Notes: a model not told the origin generated them from the sequence alone. A stretch of 64,000 nucleotides of DNA from Sphingopyxis sp. (GCF_016793825.1 NZ_JAEULM010000044.1:1-64000); one strand, 5' to 3'. Shown: positions 39,378-50,039, counted from the first letter of the stretch. Numbers and translations: made by a program.

Positions 39378-40088
39378 GTGAGAAATGCTTTCATCGTTTG
39401 CGCCGGCGTTTTGCTGTGCAGTTCGATTGCTTCAGAGGCTCACGCTGCCACCACGCTGGACGTCGACAACCTTGTTGCTCCCCCAAGTCCTTCGGCGAGT
39501 GGATTTTTTTCCGGGCAACCCGATCCTGCCTTCACTCCGACGATTCTGTATCAGACATTCACGGCCACGCAGACCGGGACACTGGCTCTCATTGACGTCA
39601 TCGCGTCCGGGTCTGGCAGCGGCAACGTCTATTTGAGCGTGTATGGCGGTGGAAACCAAACGACGCCGGGAACGACCCTTCTCGGGACGATATCGCGGGC
39701 GGCATCAAACATTCCTTTCATCGCGTTGAGCAGCTTCGACTTTTCGACGTTGGGCATTTCTATTGTAGCTGGCCAGACTTATACATTCTCACAGTCTGCC
39801 GACCCCTGTGGGGCGACGGGATGTACGACATTCACCAATTGGAACTATTTCAATCCGACGACCACGAGCAACGGATACGCCGGTGGAGCGCTCTCGATAG
39901 CCGCACCAGCACTGAGTGGATTTCCATCCTCTGACCTCAATTTCCGCACCTATGTGAACGTTGCGGACGGCGTGCCGGAGCCGGCGACCTGGGCCATGAT
40001 GCTTCTGGGTTTCGGCGCGGTTGGCGCGACGCTGCGCAGGCGTCGAAGCGTGCGCCCGTCTTTGGTCTTCCGGCGGGCGGCGTCGTAA
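39378..40088 (+). CDS. PEPxxWA-CTERM sorting domain protein
   Basis: The 236-aa product starts at GTG, has a signal peptide ending SEAHA, and a Ser/Thr/Gly-rich beta-type body with one close Cys pair (DPCGATGC). The C-terminus is the sorting tripartite signal: VPEPATWAMM, a hydrophobic helix LLGFGAVGATL, then RRRR. Exosortases recognise such tails and process the protein for surface or extracellular placement. No exosortase gene is in the window. The DNA is AT-richer than its surroundings. No catalytic domain is recognisable. Confidence 0.88.
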   Translation: MRNAFIVCAGVLLCSSIASEAHAATTLDVDNLVAPPSPSASGFFSGQPDPAFTPTILYQTFTATQTGTLALIDVIASGSGSGNVYLSVYGGGNQTTPGTTLLGTISRAASNIPFIALSSFDFSTLGISIVAGQTYTFSQSADPCGATGCTTFTNWNYFNPTTTSNGYAGGALSIAAPALSGFPSSDLNFRTYVNVADGVPEPATWAMMLLGFGAVGATLRRRRSVRPSLVFRRAAS

Positions 40089-40308
40089 CAACCAGAATAA
40101 TGTCCTTTTTTCCACATGTCGTTTGACGCACATGCAACTCGTACCCCTACCGGTCCTCCCGGCTTCGTTCGCGGAGTTTCGGTTGACCGCCGACGGCGTT
40201 GGCCGCCGGCAGCGTTGGCAGGCGACAGTATAAGCCGGTTTTCTGGCCCGCGATCGTCCTTAACATCCTTCTAAACATTTGCGTTTATGGTTCTGCACAA
40301 GGACCAGC

Positions 40309-42177
40309 ATGTTGAAACGGGTGGGTATCAGACTGAACAAGCTGATTGCGGCGCTGTGTGCGCTGCTTGCGACGCTGTGCGCGGCGAGTCCGGCATTGGC
40401 GGCACCCTGCTATTATGCCACGTCGCAAGGCACGACGGGGCCCTCCGACTGGCAGACCTATTGCTGGCTGGACCTCAGTTCCTACAATGACGCGACGGCG
40501 CGCACGGCGAGCGGACAGAATTTCTCCTTCACCTTGCCCGACGGCACGGTGATGAGCTTCACCATGCGGGTTTCGGGCGCGGCCGCTGCCTCGGCCACGG
40601 CCCCGTCCTGGACCGGCGCGGCGGTCGGCAATACCGCATTTCTGGGCATTGCCGGCCGCCCGATCTTCTATCAGACCGCCGCGGGCACCACGACCGTCCA
40701 GATCAGCGGGATAACCCTGACCCCGCCATCGTCGGGTACGGTCAGCGCCTATATGTTCGTTGGAGCCGACGGAGAGTCGTCGAACGGCGGGGAGTCATTG
40801 TCCTTCCAGACCAACGGTGGGGCGTGGCAATTGCTCGACACCGCGGGGCCGATCAGCGGCTCGACCTATCCCACCGCATCCGGTGCGGGCACCAGTACTT
40901 TCAGCGTTGCCGGCGCGAATGGCAATGTTGGCGCCTACATCGTCGGCTCGGTATCGCCGACCCAAGTCACCACGACACTTGTGGGCGGCGGGCTGCAGGG
41001 GACGATGTTCGCGGTGCGTTTCGCCTCGATCCGTCTCAACACCCAGATATCGGGCGCTCGTATCAACGCCGCCGACCAGTTCACCTTTTCGATCAACGCG
41101 ACAAGCGGCGGTGCTGCCTTGGCATCCGGCACGTCGAGCGGAACCGGGCTGGGGCCTTTCACAGCCGCTGCGTTGTCGAGCACGGCGGCGATCCCGATCA
41201 CCCTCAACCAGTCGATGGCTGCCGGCAGCACCAGCGCGCTCGCCAAATATCGGTCGATCCTGACCTGTACCAACAGCACGTCGGGTTCGACGACCGCGAT
41301 GCCGTCCAACGTTACGACGACCTCTTATAATTTCGGAGCGCTGAAGTTCGGCGATGCCGTCCAGTGTACGTTCACCGAGACGCCGTTTCCGCACCTGACC
41401 CTGAGCAAGGCGCTCGGGTCCGGGGGGCGCCAGTTCGTGGGCGATCAGTTCACGATGAATATCAGTCAGGGCTCAACCGTCGTCGCCACGACGACGACGA
41501 CCGGCAGCGGCGCCACCGTCGCCAATGCGGCCACGCCCCAGACACAGGTGGCCGCTGCGACCGCTTATGTGCTTGCCGAAGCCGCCAGTGGCACCACGAC
41601 GCTTGGCCAATATACCTCGGGCATGGTCTGCACCAACGCCGCTGCGTCATCGACCGTGCTTCCAACGACCGTGGGTGGAAGTGTCACGCCCCAGATGGGT
41701 GACATCATCAGTTGCGTGATCACCAACACGAAACGGGCTGCGAACGCAGCGCTCGGCATGACGAAGACGTCGGTGTTGCTGTCCGACCCGATCAACGGCA
41801 GCACCAATCCAAAGGCGATACCGGGGGCCATCGTCCGTTACAGCTTCCAGGTGCAGAACAGCGGTCCGGCCGCGGTCGACAGCAATGCCTTGCTGATCGT
41901 CGATACTTTGCCGCTCCAGATCGCTGTCGGGAATGCGGCGGCGCCGATATTCACACAGGGCACGCCGACGAGCGGGCTGACGTTCAGCAGCGCGACGGAT
42001 ATCCGCTATTCCAACGCGGCAACCATGCCCGCGACTTTCGCGGCCTGCACCTACACGCCGGTCGCCGCCTATGATCCGGCGGTCAAATATGTCTGTTTGC
42101 GGCCGCAGGGGGCGATGGCAGGATCGACGGGTACCCCGACCAGCTTCACGATCAGCATCCAGGGTCAGCTCAACTAG
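40309..42177 (+). CDS. Secreted repeat protein, adhesin-like
   Basis: The 622-aa product starts at ATG 40309 behind AAGGACC, with a signal peptide ending ASPALAA. It is rich in Thr, Ser, Ala and Gly with almost no charge. Residues about 50-230 form one beta domain. Two modules of about 115 residues follow, each built like a prealbumin/SpaA-type repeat with paired cysteines (LTCTNS...QCTFTE; MVCTNA...SCVITN). The last 150 residues resemble DUF11 (VRYSFQVQNSGPAAVDSN). It ends without an anchor or PEP-CTERM tail, so the export route is unclear. Confidence 0.75.
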   Translation: MLKRVGIRLNKLIAALCALLATLCAASPALAAPCYYATSQGTTGPSDWQTYCWLDLSSYNDATARTASGQNFSFTLPDGTVMSFTMRVSGAAAASATAPSWTGAAVGNTAFLGIAGRPIFYQTAAGTTTVQISGITLTPPSSGTVSAYMFVGADGESSNGGESLSFQTNGGAWQLLDTAGPISGSTYPTASGAGTSTFSVAGANGNVGAYIVGSVSPTQVTTTLVGGGLQGTMFAVRFASIRLNTQISGARINAADQFTFSINATSGGAALASGTSSGTGLGPFTAAALSSTAAIPITLNQSMAAGSTSALAKYRSILTCTNSTSGSTTAMPSNVTTTSYNFGALKFGDAVQCTFTETPFPHLTLSKALGSGGRQFVGDQFTMNISQGSTVVATTTTTGSGATVANAATPQTQVAAATAYVLAEAASGTTTLGQYTSGMVCTNAAASSTVLPTTVGGSVTPQMGDIISCVITNTKRAANAALGMTKTSVLLSDPINGSTNPKAIPGAIVRYSFQVQNSGPAAVDSNALLIVDTLPLQIAVGNAAAPIFTQGTPTSGLTFSSATDIRYSNAATMPATFAACTYTPVAAYDPAVKYVCLRPQGAMAGSTGTPTSFTISIQGQLN

Positions 42178-42240
42178 GATATCGCTGAAAAAGGCCTCCG
42201 TGCGCGGCTCGTATCGCGTGGCGATCCGCAGCACGCAAAG

Positions 42241-42271
42241 AAAAAGGCGGCCTTCCCGAAGGAAGACCGCC
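42241..42271 (-). terminator. Intrinsic terminator of the Ala-rich lipoprotein gene
   Basis: On the minus strand GGCGGTCTTCC pairs with GGAAGGCCGCC (one T-G pair) around a TTCG tetraloop, followed by TTTTTCTTT. This is a textbook intrinsic terminator 39 bp after the lipoprotein stop. It also lies downstream of the convergent adhesin-like gene. Confidence 0.92.
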
Positions 42272-42309
42272 CGTTTCTCGTTTCAGTCATTGCCCCGAAG
42301 GGCTGCGAC

Positions 42310-42606
42310 TTACTTCTTTTCTTCAGCCGGAGCAGCAGCCTTGGCGTCGGCAGCCGGAGCAGCCTTGGCGTCAGCGGCCGGAGCAGCAGCAGCGTCAGCG
42401 GCCGGAGCAGCAGCTTCGGCGCCGGCAGCGGCGGCGTCAGCACCAGCAGCGGCGGCGTCGGCGCCAGCAGCAGCGGCGTCAGCGCCTTCTTCCGCAACCG
42501 CTTCAGCGGCCGGGGCGTCCGTGGTGGCTTCTTCAGCAGCCTTTTCACCGCAAGCGGCGAGGGCGAACATGCTGGCAGCAACGGCGATAGCAGCAAACTT
42601 CTTCAT
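42310..42606 (-). CDS. Small Ala-rich repeat lipoprotein
   Basis: The 98-aa product has the signal MKKFAAIAVAASMFALAAC with lipobox LAAC, so Cys19 is probably lipidated. The mature chain is mostly Ala with spaced Asp, Glu, Gly and Pro: first an acidic stretch, then GADAAAA-type heptads, then AADAKAAP octads, ending in EEKK. It is probably extended or helical and tethers to the outer membrane. The role is unknown. It has its own promoter and terminator, suggesting strong expression. Confidence 0.82.
   Translation of the reverse strand: MKKFAAIAVAASMFALAACGEKAAEEATTDAPAAEAVAEEGADAAAAGADAAAAGADAAAAGAEAAAPAADAAAAPAADAKAAPAADAKAAAPAEEKK
42328..42486 (-). repeat. Tandem coding repeats in the Ala-rich lipoprotein
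   Basis: Two adjoining arrays lie in one frame: four imperfect 21-bp units encoding GADAAAA (42403-42486) and three 24- to 27-bp units encoding AADAKAAP variants (42328-42402). Units differ at third positions. The array could change length by slippage without breaking the frame, because unit lengths are multiples of three. Confidence 0.8.
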
Positions 42607-42670
42607 GATGTGTGGGCTCCCTAAAATGCCTTACCGCGTCCGGGAAAACTTCCCGTACCGCGAGCGGCGG

Positions 42671-42698
42671 GATTTAGCCGTTCCGCGTGAATCGTCAA
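42671..42698 (-). promoter_or_regulatory. Promoter of the Ala-rich lipoprotein gene
   Basis: On the minus strand TTGACG (42698-42693) and TAAATC (42676-42671) are separated by 16 bp, close to the sigma-70-type consensus, with an AT-rich stretch (ATTATTTTTG) just upstream. Transcription would start near 42664, giving a leader of about 58 bases that contains a perfect CGGGAA/TTCCCG hairpin (42641-42655). Confidence 0.65.
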
Positions 42699-42752
42699 CA
42701 AAAATAATTGAGATGCCCGTCGGTGGCGGGATTCTGTCATTTCTTCGTCATA

Positions 42753-44171
42753 CTAGGGAAGCTCACTGTCACTGCTGTTGGCGAGAATCGCCAGAGTCGC
42801 GGTCCAAACCAGCACATTCTGGTGCAAATTATTGACGTCGATCTTGTCGAGCGTGTCGTCGGGCGTGTGATGGATATCGAAATAGCGCGTCCCGTCTTGC
42901 GCCAGGTCGATCGCGGGTGCGCCGGCCTGAACCAGCGCGCCCACGTCCGCGCCGCCGCCTGCTGGTTGCTTGCCCCGCACGACCCCGAACGGCATCACGG
43001 CGGCGGCGATCCGGTCGGCGAGGGGCCCGGCGCTGTCGGGCAGTTTGAAATCGACGCGCCAGATACGGTCGGCGCCGAAATCCGACTCGAGCGCGACCGC
43101 GTGCTTCTCTTTGCCATGCGCATCGAAATAGGCCTTGCCGCCGAATACGCCGACCTCTTCGGCGCCCGCCCAAAGGACACGGATGGTCCGGCGCGGTTGG
43201 CCGGCCTTCATCACATGCTTCGCGGCGGCGGTGATGATGCCGCAGCCGGCGGCATCGTCGATCGCCCCCGTGCCGAGGTCCCAGCTATCCAGGTGGCAGG
43301 CGACGATAACGGGGGAGGCGGCAGGATCACTGCCCGGAACTTCGGCGATGACATTGCCCGAATGCCTCGTGCCAAGGTTCTGGGGGGTCAGGATCAGCTT
43401 CATGCGAACCTCGTCCACGACGGCCTGTTGCCGGACGAGTTGGCGATAGAGCTGGTCGGCATCGGGGTTCGAAATTGCGCCCGCGGGGATCGGCTTCACA
43501 CCGGCCTCGAAATTGGTCACGCCGGTGTGCGGGTTGCGATGGCTGTCGGTTCCGATCGACCGGATGACGATGGCGATGGCGACCTTCTTGGCGGCGACAT
43601 TGGGTCCGCTGAAGCGCCCGCGACCATAATAGCCATAGCCGCTGCCGTCCTGCGTCGGCTTCATGTCATTATCGATGAAGACGATCCGGTTTCGCACCTT
43701 TTCATCGGGTGCAGCCGCGAGCGCGTCGAAGCTCGCAAAATAGGCCAGCGAACCTTCGATACCCTGCGGCCCGGTCGACGCGCTGTTGCCCAGCGCCGTG
43801 ATCGCCAGTTTTTGTGGCTGGAAGGCGTGGGTCAGCCAGGCCTCTTCGGTACCGCGTACCCAGACCGGCATGTCGAACTGCTCTTCACGAACGTTTGCGA
43901 AGCCCATTGCCTTCAAGCGCGACAGCGCCCAGCGCCGTGCGGCGGACTCGGCCTCGGTCCCGGCCATGCGCGGCCCGATCTCGGTCGTCAGGTCCTCGGT
44001 TATCGTCCAGGCAATGTCGTCCCCTTCTTCGGCAAGTTCGACCGCGCTTCGTGCCGGAGCAGGCAAGATGACTCCGTCGGGAGCTTCGGCTGGCGCTGCA
44101 GATGCATTGACTGCGGTGACGAGGAGAGCGGCGACCCCGAAAAGGCGGGCAGGGATATGAGGGATTTTCAT
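42753..44171 (-). CDS. M28 family metallopeptidase
   Basis: Read from ATG 44171, the product is 472 aa with a signal peptide ending NASA. The two-zinc site is complete: CHLDSWDLGTGAIDDAAG supplies His and the bridging Asp, WAGAEEVGVFG the catalytic Glu pair, VALESDFGADR an Asp, and DIHHTPDDTLD the last His. A PA-like insert precedes the catalytic domain. Such enzymes are exported aminopeptidases or carboxypeptidases. The reading frame open to 44231 lacks a signal-like start. It is divergent from ettA. Confidence 0.9.
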   Translation of the reverse strand: MKIPHIPARLFGVAALLVTAVNASAAPAEAPDGVILPAPARSAVELAEEGDDIAWTITEDLTTEIGPRMAGTEAESAARRWALSRLKAMGFANVREEQFDMPVWVRGTEEAWLTHAFQPQKLAITALGNSASTGPQGIEGSLAYFASFDALAAAPDEKVRNRIVFIDNDMKPTQDGSGYGYYGRGRFSGPNVAAKKVAIAIVIRSIGTDSHRNPHTGVTNFEAGVKPIPAGAISNPDADQLYRQLVRQQAVVDEVRMKLILTPQNLGTRHSGNVIAEVPGSDPAASPVIVACHLDSWDLGTGAIDDAAGCGIITAAAKHVMKAGQPRRTIRVLWAGAEEVGVFGGKAYFDAHGKEKHAVALESDFGADRIWRVDFKLPDSAGPLADRIAAAVMPFGVVRGKQPAGGGADVGALVQAGAPAIDLAQDGTRYFDIHHTPDDTLDKIDVNNLHQNVLVWTATLAILANSSDSELP

Positions 44172-44295
44172 GCCGCTTTCGTAACGGCACGCCCCGCTCG
44201 CGCAAGCGTCGATTGCCAACCCCGCGCCCATTCGCTAACCGGCGCCCAACTCTTCCGGCCGCACGCTGCGGCCCAGCCCATACCGGAGCATATCG

Positions 44296-45975
<1,680 letters not shown>

Positions 45976-45979
45976 TTCC

Positions 45980-46426
45980 ATGACAGGGGAGGCGGCGCCA
46001 ATATCGTCGGGTGCGATCCGTCTTGATGCGGAGGCACTCAACGCCTTCATGGCGGAAGCCTTTCCCCATTCGGAACCGGATTCGCGCGGCCATGTGGTCC
46101 TTGCAGTTCCGGGGCATGTCCGGGCCCGGATCGACCCGAACGACAGGGCGCTGCGTCCGGGAGGGCTGATTTCGGGGCCAACGCAGATGGGCTTTGCGGA
46201 TATGGCGGCCTACGCGCTGGTCCTTGCACATATCGGGCCCGTCGCGATGGCGGTGACGAGCGCGCTCAACTATCAGTTTCTGCGTCCCTGCCGTCCGGGG
46301 CCGCTGTTTGCAGACGCGCATATGCTGCGGCTCGGCAAGCGGCTGGCCGTGATGGACGTTCGTATCTGGACCGATGACGCCGACAAGCCCGTCGGCCAGG
46401 CGAATGTGACCTACGCGATCCCCTGA
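45980..46426 (+). CDS. PaaI-like hotdog thioesterase family protein
   Basis: The 148-aa product fits the hotdog fold of PaaI/YdiI thioesterases. It shows LRPGGLISGPTQMGFADMAAYALVLAHIG, where the central helix follows a Gly-rich turn, and then SALNYQFLRPCRPGPLFADAHMLRLGKRLAVMDVRI strands. Substrate would be an acyl-CoA, unknown here. It lies 4 bp after ettA and is probably in the same transcript. Confidence 0.8.
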   Translation: MTGEAAPISSGAIRLDAEALNAFMAEAFPHSEPDSRGHVVLAVPGHVRARIDPNDRALRPGGLISGPTQMGFADMAAYALVLAHIGPVAMAVTSALNYQFLRPCRPGPLFADAHMLRLGKRLAVMDVRIWTDDADKPVGQANVTYAIP

Positions 46427-46469
46427 CCCGAACCTTCGTGACGGCGAGGGCCGCGGCCGCTGTCGCGCG

Positions 46470-47048
46470 TCAGGCCGGGGGAACTTCCCAAAGGATCAGC
46501 GCCGTCGCGTTCACATTCTCGCGCGCCTTGGCCGCATCGAGGCGGGTCAGCTTCACGCTGCCCTTGAGGGCGCCCATTTCGATCATCGCGTCGATCACGA
46601 CTACGCCGCCCGCGCCAATGTCGATTTCCATGTCGGCCGCGTTGGCAAGCTTTGCCTTCGCCGTGCCGACCTGCAGGCGATGCGTGCCGGGCGCCACATC
46701 GGCCATGAGCATCTGCCCGGATTTGATCTGTCCGGTCGCGCTGTCGTCAAGCGTCACGTTCATGCCTTGCAGTGCGGCGACGAAACCGCGGCGCGTGACA
46801 TAGATGCGGCCTTTGCCGTCAGGCGCGCGCATCGTTCGTGCTTCGGCCAACGTCGCCGTGTCGGCCTTCTTGCCGCTTTTGTTGCTCGACAGCGCCCATA
46901 TGCAAAAGGCGACGACGCCGATGAGGAAGACGGGCGCGAGGATCAGCATCGTGCCTTCACCAAGCAGGCTGGCCATCGATGGCCCCAGAAACGCGCCCAA
47001 TATGGCGGCCGCGAAAATGATCGTCAGCCAGACGGCGTTCTTGCTCAT
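46470..47048 (-). CDS. Membrane protein with C-terminal beta-rich domain, unknown
   Basis: Read from ATG 47048 behind AAGGAGGACGAG, an excellent ribosome-binding site, the product is 192 aa. Two hydrophobic segments (about 7-28 and 33-53) lead into a soluble domain with alternating short strands (GRIYVTRRGFVAALQGMNV, MLMADVAPGTHRLQVG, LKGSVKLTRLDAAKA). I recognise no family. It lies 23 bp after the carbonic anhydrase gene on the same strand and is probably cotranscribed. Confidence 0.72.
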   Translation of the reverse strand: MSKNAVWLTIIFAAAILGAFLGPSMASLLGEGTMLILAPVFLIGVVAFCIWALSSNKSGKKADTATLAEARTMRAPDGKGRIYVTRRGFVAALQGMNVTLDDSATGQIKSGQMLMADVAPGTHRLQVGTAKAKLANAADMEIDIGAGGVVVIDAMIEMGALKGSVKLTRLDAAKARENVNATALILWEVPPA

Positions 47049-47071
47049 CTCGTCCTCCTTGCTGCGGCCGC

Positions 47072-47710
47072 TCAGGCCGGTGCGAATTCTCCCGTGCTTT
47101 CGTCCATCACATAGAGTAGGCCTTCGTTGATCGCAAAAAAGGCGCCGCGCAGCTTCAGCGTCCCGCGCTTTTCCTTTTCCTGGATGCAGGGGAAGGTGCG
47201 AAGATTGGTCAGGCTGACGCCCACCGCTGCCAGTTCCATGGCCCGGCCGGCCTCGCGATTGTCGTAATCGGGATATCTTGCGCGAATATCGGCGCTCGCC
47301 TCGTCGAGCATCTCGATCCAGTGCGCGATAAAGCCGCCGCGTCCGGGCTCCGCCCCCTCCATCGTCCGGTGCAGCGCGGCATGGCAGCCGCCGCACATGC
47401 CATGGCCCATCACGACGATTTCCTCGATGTGCAGGAACTGCACCGCGAATTCGAGCGCGGCCGATACGCCGTGCCGCCCCGGGTTGGTTTCGAACGGCGG
47501 CACGAGGGCACCGACGTTGCGGACGACGAAGATCTCGCCCGGGTTAGTGTCGAAAATCTGCGATGGCTCGGATCGACTGTCGGAGCAGGCGATTACCATC
47601 ACCTTGGGGGATTGCCCCTCGGCGAGTTGTTCCCAGCGGTCGCGCTGTTCCTGCCAGCCGCCGTTACGGAAACGGTGGTAGCCTTCGATCATATCTGCAA
47701 AGTGAGTCAT
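47072..47710 (-). CDS. can: Beta-class carbonic anhydrase
   Basis: The 212-aa product has zinc ligands Cys42 in ACSDSR, and His103 and Cys106 in MGHGMCGG, with the Asp44-Arg46 dyad of type I beta enzymes. It hydrates carbon dioxide to bicarbonate in the cytosol, feeding carboxylases. The length is normal. It diverges from lipA and precedes the membrane-protein gene. Confidence 0.94.
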   Translation of the reverse strand: MTHFADMIEGYHRFRNGGWQEQRDRWEQLAEGQSPKVMVIACSDSRSEPSQIFDTNPGEIFVVRNVGALVPPFETNPGRHGVSAALEFAVQFLHIEEIVVMGHGMCGGCHAALHRTMEGAEPGRGGFIAHWIEMLDEASADIRARYPDYDNREAGRAMELAAVGVSLTNLRTFPCIQEKEKRGTLKLRGAFFAINEGLLYVMDESTGEFAPA

Positions 47711-47763
47711 GCGCGCGCCATAGCATAAGTTGAGAGGTTGAGAAGAGTCGCGGGCAGGACTAT

Positions 47764-48696
47764 GTGAACGCCATGAACGCTCCCGCTCAGCCCCTTCAGC
47801 GCCCGCGCAAACCCGATTGGATTCGCGTCAAGGCACCGACCAGCCCCGGTTATGCCGAGACGAAGAGGTTGATGCGCGACCTCAACCTGCACACCGTGTG
47901 CGAAGAGGCGGCGTGCCCGAACATCGGCGAATGCTGGACGAAAAAGCACGCGACGGTGATGATCCTGGGCGACACCTGCACGCGCGCTTGCGCCTTTTGC
48001 AACGTCAAGACCGGCATGCCGCGCCCGGTCGACTTGCTGGAGCCCGAACACACCGCCATCGCGGCGGCGAAGATGGGGCTGACCCACATCGTCATCACCT
48101 CGGTCGATCGCGACGATTTGCCGGACGGCGGCGCCAGCCAGTTCGTGAAGGTGATCGAAGCGTTGCGCCGCGAGACGCCGAAAACGACGATCGAAATCCT
48201 GACCCCCGATTTTCGTAACAAGCCCGAGAGCGCGGTCGCGGCGATCGTCGATGCGCGGCCCGATGTCTATAACCACAACCTGGAAACCGTGCCGCGGCTT
48301 TATCCGACGATCCGGCCCGGCGCGCGCTATTATGCCTCGCTTCGCCTGCTCGAAAGCGTCAAGCGTCGTGATCCGTCGATCTTCACCAAATCGGGCGTCA
48401 TGCTCGGCCTCGGCGAAGAACGGATGGAAGTTCATCAGGTGATGGACGACATGCGCAGCGCGGATATCGATTTCATGACGATGGGCCAGTATCTGCAGCC
48501 GACGCCAAAGCACACCAAGGTGATCGACTTCGTCACCCCCCAGGCTTTTGACGCCTATGCCCAGATCGCGCGGGCCAAGGGTTTCCTGCAGGTCGCTTCA
48601 TCGCCGCTGACCCGGTCGAGCTATCATGCCGGCGACGATTTCGAACGGATGCGCTCGGCGCGCGAAGAGCAACTCGCACGCGCCAGGGCGGGCTGA
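47764..48696 (+). CDS. lipA: Lipoyl synthase
   Basis: The 310-aa product contains both iron-sulfur motifs: the auxiliary cluster [12 protein letters not shown] and the radical-SAM motif [21 protein letters not shown] and the C-terminal SSYHAGDDF are also typical. It inserts sulfur at C6 and C8 of octanoyl groups on lipoyl domains. GTG 47764 or ATG 47773 could be the start. The Coq10-like gene follows, as often in alphaproteobacteria. Confidence 0.95.
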   Translation: MNAMNAPAQPLQRPRKPDWIRVKAPTSPGYAETKRLMRDLNLHTVCEEAACPNIGECWTKKHATVMILGDTCTRACAFCNVKTGMPRPVDLLEPEHTAIAAAKMGLTHIVITSVDRDDLPDGGASQFVKVIEALRRETPKTTIEILTPDFRNKPESAVAAIVDARPDVYNHNLETVPRLYPTIRPGARYYASLRLLESVKRRDPSIFTKSGVMLGLGEERMEVHQVMDDMRSADIDFMTMGQYLQPTPKHTKVIDFVTPQAFDAYAQIARAKGFLQVASSPLTRSSYHAGDDFERMRSAREEQLARARAG

Positions 48697-48703
48697 CCGG
48701 TTT

Positions 48704-49156
48704 TTGCCGCGTCATCATGAAACGCGCGAACTGCCATACAGCGCCGAACAGATGTTCGCGCTGGTGGTCGATATCGCGCGGTATCCCGAATTTCTGCCAT
48801 GGGTGATCGCCCTCCGCGTCCGCAGCGATGACGAGCGGGAAGCGATTGCCGACATGATCGTCGGCTTCAAGGGATTACGCGAAAGCTTCTCGTGCCGCGT
48901 TCACAAGGAACGACCCCGTTCGGTGACGGTCAGCTATATCGACGGACCAATGCGTCATCTTGAGAACGAGTGGCATTTCACACCGCTCGATAATGGAGGC
49001 TGCCGCGTCGACTTCATGGTCGATTTCTCGTTCCGCAGCCGGGTTTTCGAAACGCTTGCCGGGCAGATGTTCGACAAGGCCCTTCGCAAGATGATCGCCG
49101 CCTTCGAAACGCGGGCGGGTGCGCTTTATGGGGCGGCCACTCCGCCAGAAAGCTGA
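48704..49156 (+). CDS. Coq10/RatA-type START-like protein
   Basis: Read from TTG 48704, the product is about 150 aa and begins with the family start MPRHHETRELPYSAEQMFALV. YPEFLPWVIALRV, VGFKGLRESFSCRV, and HLENEWHFTPLDNGGCRVDFMVDF follow the SRPBCC/Coq10 fold. Homologues bind ubiquinone and support respiration; the RatA name from E. coli refers to ribosome effects. No ATG lies near the conserved N-terminus, so the TTG start is likely. It is 7 bp after lipA. Confidence 0.86.
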   Translation: MPRHHETRELPYSAEQMFALVVDIARYPEFLPWVIALRVRSDDEREAIADMIVGFKGLRESFSCRVHKERPRSVTVSYIDGPMRHLENEWHFTPLDNGGCRVDFMVDFSFRSRVFETLAGQMFDKALRKMIAAFETRAGALYGAATPPES

Positions 49157-49481
49157 CATCTCGGTCAACTCTATCGAGGTCGGCGTCCGGGCCTTGGGCC
49201 GTGTACAGGACGAAGAAGCTACCGCATTGACCTCCGGGTAGGCGGTGCCTTCAGATAGGCCTTCCTACATGTCCGGCTATGCCAGCGTTCGCCCCGGCTC
49301 TTTCGTTCGGAGGACAAGGACGGTCGCGGAGCGGTTTGTGGATGCCACCACGGCCCCGCGCACCCAGCACATTGTTCGGTACAAATCAGGCCAAATCGCG
49401 CCCAGTCGGGGGCGCACAGGACTGAACTTTCCTGGGAATGGTAACGACCTCTCCCTATCCCAAGGTTACCGCCGCATCGGG
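49157..49481. other. Non-coding stretch between Coq10-like gene and cinA
   Basis: These 325 bp lie at the 3-prime ends of two convergent genes. No reading frame with family resemblance or ribosome-binding site is visible. An inverted repeat GGTAAC/GTTACC (49440-49445 and 49465-49470) sits near the cinA end. I compared it by eye with signatures of tmRNA, SRP RNA and RNase P RNA and found none. It could hold a structured RNA; nothing certain is seen. Confidence 0.4.
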
Positions 49482-50039
49482 TTATTCCGCTGGAAGCGCC
49501 GCATCCTCGGACGGTCGTAGCGCATCCCTTTCTGGCTGAAAAAGGTCGAGCGCGAACAGGGTCGCGGCATGACGGATCGCGGCGCGATCCTTTGAATCGA
49601 ACTGGATACGCTGGGTGAAGTAATCGTCCGGGTCCTGCCCGCGCAGCGCACGCGCGAAGACGACCTGGCCGACGGGCTTTTTCTCCGAGCCGCCGCCCGG
49701 ACCGGCGATGCCCGTGATCGCAACCGCCACATCGGCATCGCTGTTCGCCAGCACGCCGGCAGCCATTGCCCAGGCGGTTGCCAATGAAACTTCGCCGAAA
49801 GTTTCGAGGATCTCGCTGCTCACGTCGAGCTGCGACTGTTTGGCATGCCCCGAATAGGTAATGAAACCCGCCGAAAACACGTCCGAACTTCCGGCTATAT
49901 CCGTGATCGCGGCCGAGACCATGCCGCCCGTGCAGCTTTCCGCGACAGCGACGCGGCGTCCGGCGGCGCGATTGTTGGCCAGGACATTCGTGGCGAGTTG
50001 GTGCCGCGCGGCAAGGCGCGTCTCTTCGACAGACAGCAC
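49482..50039 (-). CDS. CinA-type nicotinamide-nucleotide amidohydrolase
   Basis: The 185-aa product starts at GTG three bases after the ispDF stop. It is the stand-alone CinA C-terminal domain (PncC type): RVAVAESCTGGMVSAAITDIAGSS at about residues 29-52, TYSGHAKQ, and ITGIAGPGGGSEKKPVG. It deamidates nicotinamide mononucleotide in NAD salvage. The N-terminal molybdopterin-like domain of full CinA is absent. Confidence 0.9.
   Translation of the reverse strand: MLSVEETRLAARHQLATNVLANNRAAGRRVAVAESCTGGMVSAAITDIAGSSDVFSAGFITYSGHAKQSQLDVSSEILETFGEVSLATAWAMAAGVLANSDADVAVAITGIAGPGGGSEKKPVGQVVFARALRGQDPDDYFTQRIQFDSKDRAAIRHAATLFALDLFQPERDALRPSEDAALPAE

Noticed and set aside
42328..42486. Regular short repeats suggesting CRISPR
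   Set aside because: The units are directly adjacent, in frame, multiples of three and encode Ala-rich peptides. There are no unique spacers and no cas genes.
49157..49481. tmRNA, SRP RNA or RNase P RNA gene
   Set aside because: The tag-peptide codons, GGAA-tetraloop core and RNase P signature sequences I looked for are absent on both strands, as far as reading by eye allows.
49245..49520. A 91-codon plus-strand frame in the gap before cinA
   Set aside because: No ribosome-binding site, Arg/Ser-rich low-information product, and it runs into the 3-prime end of cinA on the other strand.
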